Shown: positions 22,088-34,490 of the stretch, in pieces
Layout: the number at the start of each line of letters is the position of its first letter
Position numbering within the stretch: the first letter of the stretch is position 1
Assembly: GCA_963969595.1 (NCBI GenBank)
Contig: OZ018416.1
Span: forward strand, 19,918,065 to 19,982,064
Reading direction: 5' to 3'
DNA from: Neckera pumila
Taxonomy: Eukaryota > Streptophyta > Bryopsida > Hypnales > Neckeraceae
Length of the DNA stretch: 64,000 nt
Position numbers and translations under genes: made by a program
The notes under the pieces: model-generated
Seen by the model: only the letters and a program-made list of their open reading frames with translations
Told to the model about the DNA's origin: nothing
Database searches by the model: none

Positions 22088-23023
22088 TTAACCCCTAAAG
22101 GACCAACATGCGTTTTTTGGCCGTATAGAATTTTTGGGCAGGCAGGTACGACTAGAGATTTCCATATTTCTAGCTGAAATTTTAATAGAAGGTGGGGGCA
22201 AGGAATATCTTTCATATTCACCAAATTTCATGACATTTGGAAATATGAGTCAAAAGTTATGGCCTAATATATTACTTTTTCTTTGTAACTAGGTAGTCCG
22301 GGTAGATAAAAGAAAATCACTTTTTTCAAAAGCAAAAATTTGAAATTGGTTTTCTAGAGTTATATATAGGTAAAAAGCTTTGAATCATCCCATTTTGATC
22401 AATGAATCAAAAGTTATGAAGATTTAAAATTTACGGGTTGTTATAGATTCTCTACTCTAAAATAAACTTTGAAGTCCTTCATTCTACTCAATTTTCAATA
22501 TTTTTGGGAAAAAGTAAAATCCTAGGATGTAGACTATTTATTACAACATTGCCACCATTGGGATCAGCATTTTTCAAATCCATAATTAAATTCTTGACAA
22601 TTTTGTATTTTGAGTGATTCTCTACTACTATCTACTTACCATTTTTTTCCTATATGTTGTACAATTCCAAATGAAGTAAAAATTTTCAAGCATGTAGCCA
22701 ACTTGTCTAGGAAAAAGAATTCAAAGAAACACCATCATTTGGACATTTTTTCATTGAAAAGTGAGCTTGTGAAGTGTTGCTGCCCTATTTTTCGTAGGGC
22801 CAAAAAAATGGTTTTAGTGAATTTGAATGCTTTTATCTTGCAATCCACATGGTGGAAATTTCTGAAATTCTTACCACATGTTCTCAAGTCACCATACTAC
22901 AAGATCCTATTGTTACATGATTCAAAAAAAGTTTTTTTCAAAAATTGGATACTTGTACTAAAAATGGCAGTAGTCATTTGAGCGTTTTCGGTGAGAACAT
23001 AGTCATGAAACTTTAGGGGTTGA
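22088..23023 (+). mobile_element. TTAA-930 element, subfamily 1, full length
   Basis: Starts at TTAA 22088-22091 with CCCCTAAAGGACCAACATGC and ends 'aaactttaggggttga', so the right TTAA has mutated to TTGA (23020-23023). It matches 656-1585 and 14360-15286 throughout. Confidence 0.85.
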
Positions 23024-23228
23024 TTCAACAAATGAGTATAAATTCACTAAAACCATAAAAGTCCTTCCACATAAGGACTTTTTGTTGTCTTCCAATTATT
23101 TCCCAATGCTTGAACTATTGAATTTTTCCATTCTACAATGCACCACATTTGATGTGAGTTAGACTTCTACTGAAAATATTGGGGCAATCCCTAGATTTGG
23201 GGTAGGAAAAGGGGACCTTCAACTTTAC

Positions 23229-24156
23229 TTAATTTCTAAAGTCCCGAGGCCATTTTCATTGCCAAAAACCACATGAAACTGCCATTTTTGTTGCATTCAT
23301 TCAAAAATGCAAAACATTAGTCTTTTAAGAATTTAACCATAGGATCTTGTGCTTCTCTTATTTGAGATCGTGTGGTAGAAATTTCATGAAGTATGACTGT
23401 ACCGATTAGAAGATACTAGCAGTCGAAGTTAAAAAGATTTTTCTTTTGTATTGTTGTCTTGCAATTTTAGATGACTTTGATCGCCATTTGTGGAAATTTT
23501 TTGCACTACAATTTTTAAATTTAAAATTTTATATGCTGAAGGATTGAATTAAGAGTCTAGGATAAAAATTTCAAGAAAAAAAAATTTGATTTTCATTCTT
23601 TAGAAAATTATTAAGTAGAAGTAGGTCCAAGATTGAACAAAAAATTAAATTGTTAGTTTCTCTAAAATGGAATCAAAATACAATAATCCCAAAGATGAGA
23701 TTTTTTTAGCAAAAAAACTTAACCTTATCCACAAAAATTTCTTAAAAATTCAAAAATTGCATTCAAAATTGCTCTATCGGTTATTTTTTGGAAAAAGATG
23801 CTTAGGTTGCCCAAAAAACAAAATTGTCCACAAATTTGTTATCCCTAATCCAGTATAATGAATCGAAGCTTCACATGTACATAAAAATATAATGTTATAG
23901 GAAAAAAGATAAATTTTTTTTTAAAAACTTTTTATGTTTTTTTTTGTGTTGCCCGTCGACCTCCATTTTCGGCTTATTGTGCTATAACTTTTGCTTGTGG
24001 GCACCAATTGACACAAAAATTATATTTCCAAGAAGCTTACGTGTTTTTACAGCTCCCCAAAAAGTTTCAAAAAATCACAACAAGATTTGAACAATTAGAA
24101 GCCTACCCGAAGTTGCATTTTGGCTTCTATAGGGCCAATGGGACTTTGGGGGTTAA
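23229..24156 (-). mobile_element. TTAA-930 element, subfamily 2, diverged full-length copy
   Basis: 928 bp between TTAA at 23229-23232 and 24153-24156. The left terminus is worn ('ttaatttctaaagtcc') and the right reads 'gggactttgggggttaa'. Interior blocks align with other subfamily-2 copies but with more changes, so this is one of the older insertions. Confidence 0.7.
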
Positions 24157-25313
24157 TAATGATATGGAAGGTGATGTAATTGTAGAATCAGGGAAAAAAA
24201 GATCCATTCCTCATTGATATGCTTTTCCACATAGCCAATATAACTTCATCAAATTTTACAACTAAACACATATTTTTAAAGCTATGATATAGAGACAAAG
24301 ATTTTAAGTTTTGAGGCCAATCAAAAAAAGAGAAGTAATAGTAAAAAAAAATTAGAAATAATAAATTAAAATCACGATTAGAAGACTCCAAATTAAAGTC
24401 GTTTAAATTTCACCACCAATCCACCGCCAGTTTAATACTAATCTGTTCTCAATTTACAAGATGCTTGCTTGATTTGAGAGACTTTCAAATTTTGAAGAAC
24501 AGTCTTGAGCCCAAACAATGTTGTTGGATGTTGATAAACATGCCACACTCTTTGTAAACTATAAAAGCAAAATTGTGCTTGGCAGGGGGTAAATGGATGG
24601 TTGGCAGTTTAATTTAATACATCCTCCTCTTTCTTAGTTCTCAAGACATATAGTTAGTTTTAAATTTGGTGAAGAATCGACTACGTGGCAAAGGTCCAAG
24701 TGAGGTATGGACTTTTTTGTCCACATCTCGATATTTAAGCAACAGTGGTCCTCCCTATGCTACGTGGGGAAGGTATTATGCTCTGCTAGGTACTTGTGAG
24801 GGACGTACTAATTACTTCAAGGATTGGAATTGGCTGAGAAGGAGCCCTATCAGACAATTTTGTTCACCATAGCGGTCTCCTTTTCAACGATACAAAACGG
24901 GGGACCTTTACCTCATTGATAAACAATTAATGTTATTCCCTTTCAACGTACACTTACGCCTATGGTCTTTGTGATTCGCCCTTGAAAAAGCAAAGGACTC
25001 AAGTTATTAAAAATTGAAAATAAAATTATAAGGTATTGATCTTTCCGATACGTTGCACATGTAGAAAGTACACACGCATTTCCTCCGTGAACTATGGTAA
25101 GAACTATGGTCATGAGTCAAGGCCAACAATTTGGGAAGACCGGACATTTAAGGCAACGTGTCCCGTCAAGCAACGTACTGACCAGTTGGGACGGATGTAA
25201 GGGATTTCCAACCAACTGAAAATGTCAAACTGGTGAGAGTACTTTGGTAACTTTTATCCCGTACAATTACACGTGTACGGTGAAAACGCAGGACATTACA
25301 CCCGTCCCACAAA
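24157..25313. other. Spacer with a somewhat GC-richer segment
   Basis: Around 24660-25310 GC content rises and an inverted pair occurs: 'gggacggatgtaa' near 25189 and 'ttacacccgtccc' near 25296. No gene was recognised. Confidence 0.35.
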
Positions 25314-25552
25314 GGCCAGGGAGGACTGACCCTTCTATTGGCCTGTCAAAGGGTAAATGTAAAAATTGCCCCCTATTGTGTGCTGCTTAAATTTTGCATT
25401 TCTTCATGTCTCCCAACTAATTTGGGCCTCTGATTGCAAAAATGAATTCATAAATTGCAATTTTTTTTATCAAATGAGGCAAATAAAGAGTTTCAGTGTT
25501 TTTTTCAAGGGTAAAACTCGGGGCAATACAAGGGTCAGTTCTCCCTGGCCGT
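25314..25552. repeat. 239-bp inverted-repeat element
   Basis: 'ggccagggaggactgaccct' at 25314 pairs with 'agggtcagttctccctggcc' ending near 25550, and the pairing continues inward for about 40 bp per arm ('gggtaaa' against 'gtaaaac'). Likely a MITE; no target duplication fixed. Confidence 0.65.
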
Positions 25553-26799
25553 GCCCATGAAGTGGGCCATGCAGGGTGAATTTACCCCTAAAAAAACTGC
25601 TGGAAATTTGCATTTTCACGCATGATGAAATTTGCAGATTTTGAATTCATATTTGGCAATCAGGTTTGGCCTCAAATTAGGTAGGGGAGGTGAAAAACAT
25701 AAAATTAATAGGATATTATATTTAATTATTTTTAATATTTTACAATGACCATGCATTCATCTTCTATGGACTATTTCATGGGATAGGTTTATTGTCCTGC
25801 GGTGAAAACAACTGAAAATTGTCAAAAATCAATAATTCAGTATAGTTGGAGGCACTTTTTTCCAAGGACAAAACAATTTTGTAGTGTTAGCAATTAAAAA
25901 TCATGAATTTTCAAAAGTTTTTTTGGGTGGGGAGATAAGAGATGTAATTACTATGAATTTTGGAGTAGTAGCATGTTGGGCCATTGAAGTCGTCACATAG
26001 CTTAGTCGTAAGACCAAAATCTAGGTAAATCAATAAGCAACTAATTGCAATTAAGCATGGGAATGGATTAATTGCACTTTAGGGGACACTTTTTATAAAA
26101 GTCTACTTGTCAAAAATAGATACACAAATAGTTTGGGGCAATGTTTTCAATTTAATAGGTTGTAATTTAGAGCATTTTCAATGCACTCTACAATCAACTT
26201 CAAATTTTTCAATAATTTGGTTTATAATTGGAATTTGAAATTTCTAGAATTACAAATGTATCCCTGATTTTTCAATAATTTAGTTTATGATTAGAACTTG
26301 AAATTTTAATTATTTGAAATGCATCTTGAAATACTTTGAATAAGTACAAGAAATCTCAAACTTAGACATTTGACAATGAAAATAAACCATTTCAAAAGCT
26401 AAACAAAAAACAAAAGTTATAGAGGTCTTAGTCAAATCTTGCTTACAAAAACAAATTTCATGGCATTTTGGAATGCATTTGGCATGAGTGTGATTTGCCA
26501 GGACCTCTGTAAATGAAAAGTTCAATGTCTTTTGGTCTTTGACTCAGTCAACTTCAAGTTGCTATAAAAAAAAATAATCTGTAATATGGACAATAAACTA
26601 GAGTTCTTGTAATACAATTCTTCAGTCTACGTCAAAAAGTAACTAAAAAATCATCTTCAATACTAAAATTAGGTCTAAAATAAAATAAACAAGTTATTTG
26701 GAACAATTTAAAAAAATCCGAAGGGACAAATATTATAAGACGGAAGGAGTATATGACTTCCTCAACTTTTTTGAAATTCACTTTTAAAAGAAAGAGATG
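25553..26799. other. AT-rich spacer
   Basis: No recognised gene or family repeat. Confidence 0.4.
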
Positions 26800-28157
26800 T
26801 TAATCCCTAAAGGACCGAGGCCCTTTTTCTGCCAAAAAACACTCAAAACTGCCACTTCTATAGCAAAAAGTAAAAAAAACTTGAAAAATGTTTTTTTTTT
26901 CACATCTAACTATATGATCTTACACCTAACTAGTATGAGAGTGTAACACGCAATTTGTTATTTTTGCACTTGGCCATATAAAATTGCCCTTATTCATCGT
27001 ACAAGCAAAATTTACCTCATCATCAATAGGGGGGGGGGGGGCAGTTACCCGCTTTTGTTTCTTTAGTATGGTACAAAATTGTGGAACAAAACATCAATTC
27101 TTCTTTGTGCAATGGTTACATTTGTACCCAAAAAAGATTCCATTTACAATATAAAATACAAAGTATTTCTTTCAAATTCACAACTTCACAACTTTACAAA
27201 TATTTTTCAATACAAAACTAAACAATGTAGACCAATTGTACAATTTCTATTTGCAAGTAAAGAATTGCTTTAAAGTTTCAAATATTCTACTAGGCTAAGC
27301 TCAAATCTACTACTACAAGGGTTTTATACTAAATGTACCACTCTTCTAAGTCCTCATAAACGTAATACTCTACTTCAATATATACCTACGTCATTTCGCA
27401 ATTGTTCATTGTCCAACTCCTCTACTTGCATTGCAATGTACTCCAAGAAATGAAGTTTTGATAGTGCAGAGATATTGACTTTCTTCTCTATTATCTCTTC
27501 ATAAACTGGTACAATGTTCTCCTGCACAAATCCACTTTGTGCACTACAACTGACAAAAGGAAGTGAAGGACAATGACTCTCCATCCACCATCTTCTTCAC
27601 TTCTTCATTGACATGGTGAAATACATCCACCTTCCAATATTTGTAGCAAATAACAAAATTACCCTATGTCTTGTGCTAATTATTCCATCCATGGCAAAAT
27701 TGATTGTGTTCATTTGGAAATAAATTTAAGCAATAACACAGTAGCTTTTTTTTTAATCTTGAACACATTTTCAAAAAAGGTCATTGGTCTAGCTAGAATG
27801 AAAGATCAAAAGGCATTGCTATTGCTTTTCACAAAAAAATTGAAAATTATAAATTCCAATACTAGGGACAATTTCCTACATCTGTCTATTTTTTTTCCAA
27901 ACTTTCAAATACAAATTCAAATATGGACTTCATATGTTTTTTGTACCTTTATTTTCCATAAAATAAAATTCCTAATGACTTCATCTTCAAATGTTATTTT
28001 TTATATATTATTAGGGAAAAAATTATATTTTTACAAAGCTAATCAATTTTTCTATCTTGAAAAAAAATTCATAACATTAGAACAAGAATTCAGCCCATAG
28101 GTACCTACCCAAAATTCCATTTGTCCCCCGAATGGATAATGGGCCTTTAGAGATTAA
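26800..28157 (-). mobile_element. TTAA-930 ends around an unrelated 1.07-kb core
   Basis: About 145 bp at the left (TTAA 26800-26803, 'ttaatccctaaaggaccgag') and about 140 bp at the right (to TTAA 28154-28157) match subfamily 2. Bases 26946-28010 do not match any other copy. The core holds a frame fragment on the minus strand near 27550-27650 reading YKYWKVDVFHHVNEEVKKMV that I do not recognise. It may be an insertion with loss of the original middle, or a longer relative of the family. Confidence 0.5.
27029..27041 (+). repeat. Poly-G run
   Basis: Thirteen consecutive G in an otherwise AT-rich context. Length may be unreliable. Confidence 0.8.
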
Positions 28158-28214
28158 CTTCAAATTATTGTTGACACAAGAATTTGGTGCCTCGGCATTT
28201 AGGGGTTAAAACTT

Positions 28215-28745
28215 TTTTAAGTAGAAGCACGTACAATATGCAGCAAAAAACTAAATCGTTAATAACTCTAAGATGGAATTGAAACACAATAATCCTAACA
28301 ATGAAACTATTGTAATCTACCTAGCAAATCTAATCCTTACAAAATTTTATTTTCAAAAAATTATAAAAATTGCATTCAAAAAGCAATTCCATAAGTTATT
28401 TTTTCAAGAAGATGCTTACATTGCCCAAAAATAAAAATCGTCCACAATTTTCTCATCACTAGTTTAAATAGGATGAATCAGAGCTTTATACATAGATGAA
28501 ATATAATCTTTGAAGAAAATGTTGAAAATTTAATGTTTTTGTGATTTTTTGGAAGATGCCCTTTATATTGCTTTTTGGACTTAAGGTGGCTTCACTTTTG
28601 CTTACAAGCATAGATTGAAATAAAAATTATATTCTCAAAAAGCTAATTTGATATCCTATCTTTAAAAAATGTTTCAAAAAATCATGTCAAAAATTGGGGT
28701 CTTAATTAGAAGCCCAACAAAAATTTCAAGAGTCCTTTAAGGATT
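28215..28745 (-). mobile_element. TTAA-930 element fragment
   Basis: Matches the middle of subfamily 2 ('aagatggaattgaaacacaa' and 'gcttacattgcccaaaaa' blocks). It is placed back to back with the oppositely oriented fragment that follows. Confidence 0.5.
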
Positions 28746-28755
28746 TTGGGACTTC

Positions 28756-29220
28756 ATGTTTGCTTGCTAGAACAATCTCATTGTTGGGATTATTGTGTTT
28801 TAATTTGATCTCAGAGCTACTAACAATTTAGTTTTCATTCAATCTTGAACCTACTTTTATTAAACAATTTTTTAATGAATGGAAATTAAACATTTAAAAT
28901 TTTTTTTTTTTGTAGATTCTTAATTCAGTTCTTCAACAAAATAATTAAAAAATCAAAATCAATAGTGTAAGAATTTGAAGTTAAGAAATTTTTAAGCCAA
29001 AAAAGCTAGTTGAACAAGGTTTAGAAAAAACATGATTTTTCACTTTAAATGCAATTATCTTGCAATCTACGCATTCAAAGTTAATGAAATTTTATCCATG
29101 CTTGTTTATATTAGTATAGTATAAGATTCTACATTTAGATATGTTAAATAAACAATTTTCAAGGTTTGTTGCTCTTTGCAATAGAAATGGCAGTTTTCAG
29201 TGGTTTTTGATAGTAGCATA
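28756..29220 (+). mobile_element. TTAA-930 element fragment, opposite orientation
   Basis: Starts 'gcttgctagaacaatctca' as at position 52 and runs through 'atcttgcaatctacgc' to 'aatggcagttttcagtgg'. It closely parallels bases 52-428 plus 1660-1700. Confidence 0.6.
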
Positions 29221-29489
29221 GAGGCGTTCAATAAAATTAACCATTAGTTAATAGTTGCATCTGCCCAATTTGGTATTAAATAAAAATGAGAATTATAAAT
29301 TTTGAAAATTTTACAAGGATGACGTGATACAAAGCTTCCAATATAGATTTGAAACTTCCACTACAAACAGGGCTTGTTATACTTCTCAAACATCAATAAA
29401 TACATTCTATAGGTAATTAGGGATTATAGAAATTTGTTACATTCTAATAAAAACAAAGTACAAAACGAACCATTATTATAGCATGAACT

Positions 29490-30500
29490 TCAAACTCCAG
29501 AACATAATCATTGTCCCTTTAATCATATTTAGGAGTTCAGAGTTGATTTTGGTTTGGTTCCTATGAGTTCAATTTTGGTGAAATTTTTGAAGTTTTTTGT
29601 GAAGATTGAAAAATACATTAGCTTTCTTAAAGTATAATATTTATTTTAATGGATGTCTAGGAGCAAAAGTTATAACACAAGAAGACCAAAAATGAAATAA
29701 ACAGGCCCCACAAAAAACACCATAAACTTTTCATTAAATTCTGATAATTGTATCTTGTAGACTGTATTTTAATCTACATCAAAAGCTTTTATTCATTCTA
29801 TTCAAGTTTGTGCCATAAAAGTTATGGAGCATCTTGTTTTGCAGCCAATCATAACACCTTTTTGAAAAAATAAAGTATAAGATTTGTTTTTGAGCTCAAT
29901 TTTATTATTTCGAGAAGCAAAAAATTCTATGTAGTATTAAGTTTGATTGTTAGAACAACTTCATGATTGAAATTATTGTATTTTAATCCCATCTTTTGTA
30001 AGAACTATTAATCATTGGGTTCGATCCTTTTGGGACATCTCCCTTGTACTTAATATTTTCTTAAAGAATGAAAATCATGTTATTTTTCAGTTTCAATTTT
30101 TCTATATTCTCCACTTCATTGCTCAAGATAAAAAAAATTCAGTTCCCAAATCTACAGTGCAAAATTTTGAAGTTAAAAAGATTCCACGCATCAAAAAGTA
30201 ATTTCCTACAATGTAGATGAATTTCAAGTGTGATTTTTTCTCCAAGATCTAGTGTATTTGAGTCTCATTTCTAAGAGCCCTCAGCACTATGGAAAGTCAA
30301 GATTGCAATGGATACCCATGCACATAAATCTTGAATAGAAAAATCATAATCACTCATTTTCAAATCGGATTTTTGATGCTAAAATTAGACTTCAAAATTT
30401 TTTTGTCAAAAAATATAAATTACTAAAAATAGAAACCTCATTTAGTCTTATTTAACTTCAAAGTTTTGTCAACACTAAAATTTGGTGCCTCGGGCATTTA
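29490..30500 (+). mobile_element. TTAA-930 element, strongly diverged copy
   Basis: Successive weak matches to subfamily 2: 'caaaagttataacac' (29663), 'gttagaacaacttcatgat' (29950), and the right end 'catttaggggttcaag' near 30505. Boundaries are approximate. Confidence 0.35.
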
Positions 30501-30547
30501 GGGGTTCAAGAGGCCAAGAAAGTCAATATAGTAATTTCACTATGAAT

Positions 30548-30892
30548 ACTTAGAATCCAAAGCTCTCTGGGAGGCACTTCTCAATTCGGGTTGGGCGGAT
30601 CTCAAAGCACAACGCAGAGCTTTGTCATTGTCCCGAGTAAGCCCATAGTAAGCCTAGAGTATTTGGGATAAATTTGATTGTATGTGGATCAGGTCCACTC
30701 CTGCTTGAAGAATTGCTAATTCTATTATTTGGAGTTGGGGGTTCCCCCTTGCTCTTTTCTTTAGTTAGTTCAGTTCCGTTGTTTCTTTGTTCTTATTTCT
30801 TCATTGTCTAGCCTTACGGCTTGGTTGACTTGTATGTGGATTTTTATTTAATGCGATGGTTTACAAAAAAAACAAAAAACAAACTTAGAATC
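30548..30892 (+). mobile_element. 5'-truncated LINE with target-site duplication
   Basis: The 3' end of a non-LTR retrotransposon: a T-rich 3' UTR containing 'ctagccttacggcttgg', then 'tttaatgcgatgg' and an A-rich tail to 30882. The 10-bp direct repeat ACTTAGAATC occurs at 30548-30557 and again at 30883-30892, right after the tail, as expected for target-primed reverse transcription. The inserted part is about 325 bp and has no coding sequence. Confidence 0.8.
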
Positions 30893-31253
30893 AATAATTA
30901 GCAATTGTAGCTATTGTTTTTGCTCCTTTGACACTGGGGGTAAAACTACAATAATTCCCTCCCATTTGCTTGAAAATACACATAATCTTACTATAAAAGT
31001 GGTCCTCAATTACAAATCAATTGTGACCACAATTAATTTTTTGATTTGTTTCTGCCTATTGCCTAGTGAAATAAAACGCCTACAGTTGGCGAAGAAACAA
31101 TTGAAATAATAATCTCACAGTGAACCTCTTCACTCCAGAATTGCAAACTTGTGACCATTGCAATTTCAAAAATGAAAAGGCCCTCTCTACCCTCAACCAC
31201 GCGGAACTGAGTGGTGCAGCAGATGGATGGATGAGAATCGTCAAAAGACGTAC

Positions 31254-31464
31254 CTGAGAGACCCCGCTTAGCTCCGCGGGGTTGGGAACCGGGAACCGGG
31301 TCGATGAAGCCACTCTCACAGTTGCCTACAACCACACTCTCCACTCCGTCGCTCCAGCGCAGCTCCGCGGGGTCGGGGACCGGGTTATGAAGCCCCTTTC
31401 CGGCTACAGCATCACCTAAAACTGCAGTCCTCCACTCCGTCGCTCCTCGCAGGTCGCTCCGCGC
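31254..31464 (-). other. Exon-like open stretch with internal tandem duplication
   Basis: On the minus strand 70 codons are open from just after a TGA at 31465-31467 to a strong donor, CTCTCAG|GTACGT, at 31253. The peptide contains two related halves: ...AVLGDAVAGKGLHNPVPDP... and ...SVVVGNCESGFIDPVPGS..., matching two DNA units (about 31359-31456 and 31264-31355) in tandem. No ATG is in frame. The region is GC-rich, with teloboxes at about 31532 and 31580. It could be an internal exon, a duplicated first exon or part of a leader. Function unknown. Confidence 0.3.
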
Positions 31465-32390
31465 TCAAAATTACATCTGACGGCGCTGTGTGTGCACAAC
31501 CTCTTCTTGTTCACGTTCATGTGCTTGAAATTAGGGTTTCTTTTGATCCTCTGGCGGCGCCCATCGTCTCAGTCTCCAAACCCTAGACTCTCTCCAACTT
31601 TTCTACTGCTTCCCCTCCGCATCTATTGTGCATCTACTTGTTGGCAATTCTTCAACTACGGCCCCTCCTAAGTTCCGTCGTGTGAGGTTTTGTACGGAGG
31701 GAGGATAAGTTGAAGCACTGCTCTCATGTATGTGACATTGTTGTTTTTGGAGTGCTTTTGTGTTTGTGTCATTTTATCGCTAGAGAGTGTTTTAAAAGCA
31801 AGAGAGACGATCCCAAGTGCTCTTGGATCGTCATGGCTGTAAGGTATATGCACTGAAGTGTGATGCTGAGCGTGGTACCCTACATTAGACTGCTTCCCTT
31901 TGGTGGGGTTTTGGTAGCACTGGAACAAGCATTTCAGCAAGACTTAGGTTGTCATTTTGGGATACTGTGACCGAATCTTGTATCTTCTAAGTACTGCAAC
32001 AAGTGTTCTTATTCTTGGTAGGCTCTTCTATTTGGCTCATGTATTTGGCGGATTTCAGTTATTTCGCTCTTGTGTTCACGCAAACTCTTTCTCTGGATGG
32101 TCCTGTGGATTCTGCCACAAGCTCGCACTTGCATAATGTATAGTAGTATAAAAATGGGTGTTTATCGAAATTGGCTTGCTGGGTCGACTAGAAACGTTGA
32201 ATATTTTTGCTCCAAAAATCATGGTAGGTTCAGCTCGTTGACCTTGAGATTCGTGACATAGTCTGCACTCCAAATATCTTGCTAATGTCACTTGAAAATA
32301 GTGACCACATGTCTCTGTTGAGAATTTTGGGGAATTTGAGCTTCTCAGTTTGATTAACATCATGTGAGAAACTAAGGTAAAAATGACAGA
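31465..32390. other. GC-richer promoter-like region and spacer
   Basis: 'attagggtttc' and 'aaaccctaga' teloboxes and CT-rich stretches at 31530-31620 look like a plant promoter or leader. A short hairpin pairing 'gacgatcccaag' with 'cttggatcgtc' lies at 31807-31833. No gene model could be completed. Confidence 0.35.
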
Positions 32391-32399
32391 TATTGTCAC

Positions 32400-32950
32400 C
32401 GCATTGTCAATGACGTTATTGTTAAGCTCTAGGTGTGTAATATGCTCGTTCATCTTCAGCATTGAAGCAATGATTTTAGCTCAGTGCAAGCCTTCAAATT
32501 GTATTCAAAATTCGTCACAGTGAAATAAAGAAATTCTGTCAACTCTACAATTCCAAAGCAAGTTACGTGCCGTTAAGCAGAATGTTCAAGCATGTTCACA
32601 TATGCATGCTTAACCTTGCATCAGACGGGACCAATCTCAGACACAACTCCAAGGCCTTCATATTGAATAGTACAAAAACACACCTCTTCACCAACATTAA
32701 TACAAAGTATTGTTTAGCTGAAGGTTTGTGATCCCTTTATCATTTTCCAATAACCTTGGTAGTTCCTGCCGCACAGAGTATTTGCTCAAAATTATTCAGA
32801 TTTGACTAGGATGCAAACTGCATTTATGAAACAGAAGCTTCTTGCAATTTAGAGACCAGATGAAACTTAACTTCTTGTAAATCAACGCAAGGAAGCATGC
32901 TTGTAATAAATTGCATTGATTTTTGGATAATGTTCAGAAGGACTAGAGTT
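32400..32950 (-). pseudogene. LRR-like pseudogene
   Basis: Minus-strand frames contain MLKMNEHITHLELNNNVID (near 32405-32462) and LPRLLENDKGITNLQLNNT (near 32707-32768). Both resemble the N-x-x-I-T-x-L-x-L-N-N-N segment of ribonuclease-inhibitor-type leucine-rich repeats. A 40-codon open stretch further upstream (about 32830-32950) contains LQEVKFHLVSKLQEAS. Frames are broken by stops and shifts, so it is a remnant. Other coding debris could look similar; confidence is low to moderate. Confidence 0.35.
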
Positions 32951-33461
32951 TCTATAGACGTTTTTTTTGTTTCAGAATGTCATGATAAATTCTAGACTTG
33001 TCAAACATTAGTCACAGTAGTTTAATCCTCAAAGGATGCAACCCCCCATGACGAAGATATTCACAAAAATGCTTGATTATTGGACAGATAGTTGTATTCT
33101 TTGTTTCTACAGTAAACAGTCAAGTCATGAAGTCATCTAATGGACGCTCTTTGACCTCAATGTCCTTTAAGGGTTAAAGTTAACAAAGGAACAACATATG
33201 CATTGTATATTTTAATAATTGAGCTTTTGATGGGTTCCATATTCTAAGAATACTAATTTCCACAAATTTAAAGTAAATTTTTAATTACATCATGCACATT
33301 TGTGTACTATTTGTAATAGAAATGGAAGGTTTACATCACACAATTTACAAGGAAAAAAGCTTGTAAACTCTTCTACAAATGGTATACCACATTTCCAAAA
33401 ATTGAAAAAATGCATTTTTTTTGGCGTACAATCAATGCACTTGGCCAAGTGCAAAAATTAC
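32951..33461. other. Spacer
   Basis: Contains 'aatgtcctttaagggttaa' near 33160-33177, which may be a stray TTAA-element terminus. No gene recognised. Confidence 0.35.
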
Positions 33462-34253
33462 AAATTCTGTGTTGTGTGTGGAAAAATTTCAGAGTTTTTG
33501 ACCGCACAGATTGCAAAATATCTACGTTTAAAGTGAAAAAAACAAGCTTTTCAGCACATTGCAGGACTAGATTTCTTGACTTTGAACATTTTTAACTTAA
33601 AATCTTTGCACTATAGAGTTTTGAGCTTCAAATCTTTGTAGTGGAGAAATGAATTGAGAGTCTAGGGAAAAAAAATTCAAAAAAACTTTCCTATCATTCT
33701 TTAAAAAATTGTTAAATAGAAGTACATACAAGATAGAAGGAAAATCTAAAATATTCATATATTTTAGATGGAATTAAAATTCACTAATTCCAATGGTGAG
33801 ATTGTTCTAGCAAGTAATATAAACCATGAAACTTGAAAAATTTGAAATATTGCATTCAGACGTGCATCCTAGAAGTTATTTTTTTCAAGAAGATGCTCTA
33901 ATTGCCCCCAAAACAAGAATGTCCATAACTTTCTCATGACAAATCCAAATGAAATGAATCAAGGTGCTCCAAATAGACAATAATATAACCTCTGAGAAAA
34001 AAAATACAAAAAAAATCCCCTTCAAGTCTTTGTCCATTTTTTTTTGTTGCCCGTTGTCCCCTGTTTTGGGCTTATTTGGTCATAGCTTTTTTTCTCAGGC
34101 ATTGATTGTGAAAAAAATTATATTCCCACAAAGCTTATCAGTTTTTTTATCTTCAAAAAAAGTTTTAATAAATCACAACAAAATTTCAGCCTATAGGTAC
34201 TTGCCCAAAAATGCATTTGTCCCCCGAACGGACAACGGTTCTTTAGGGGTTAA
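33462..34253 (-). mobile_element. TTAA-930 element, subfamily 2, missing one end
   Basis: Matches 10376-11307 from 'gaccgcacagattgcaaaat' through to TTAA at 34250-34253 ('ctttaggggttaa'). The first ~140 bp of the element on the + side are replaced by other sequence. Confidence 0.75.
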
Positions 34254-34490
34254 GTATGAATTTTTTTAAATGATCAATAGAGTCAAAATTGATTTTTTTA
34301 TCGATCTTTGCCAAACCAATTTACAAAATTTTGACTTCAAAGTTTTATCAAAAATATAACTTAAGTTTTTTGAATTTAATTTTTAGTACTATAGACTAAG
34401 TTTGTAAGCTTATATGATCAAGCCTAAAAGTGAACACCATTTTTTGTTATAATTACGTGGAATTTTGAAATTTAAAAACACAATCCATAC

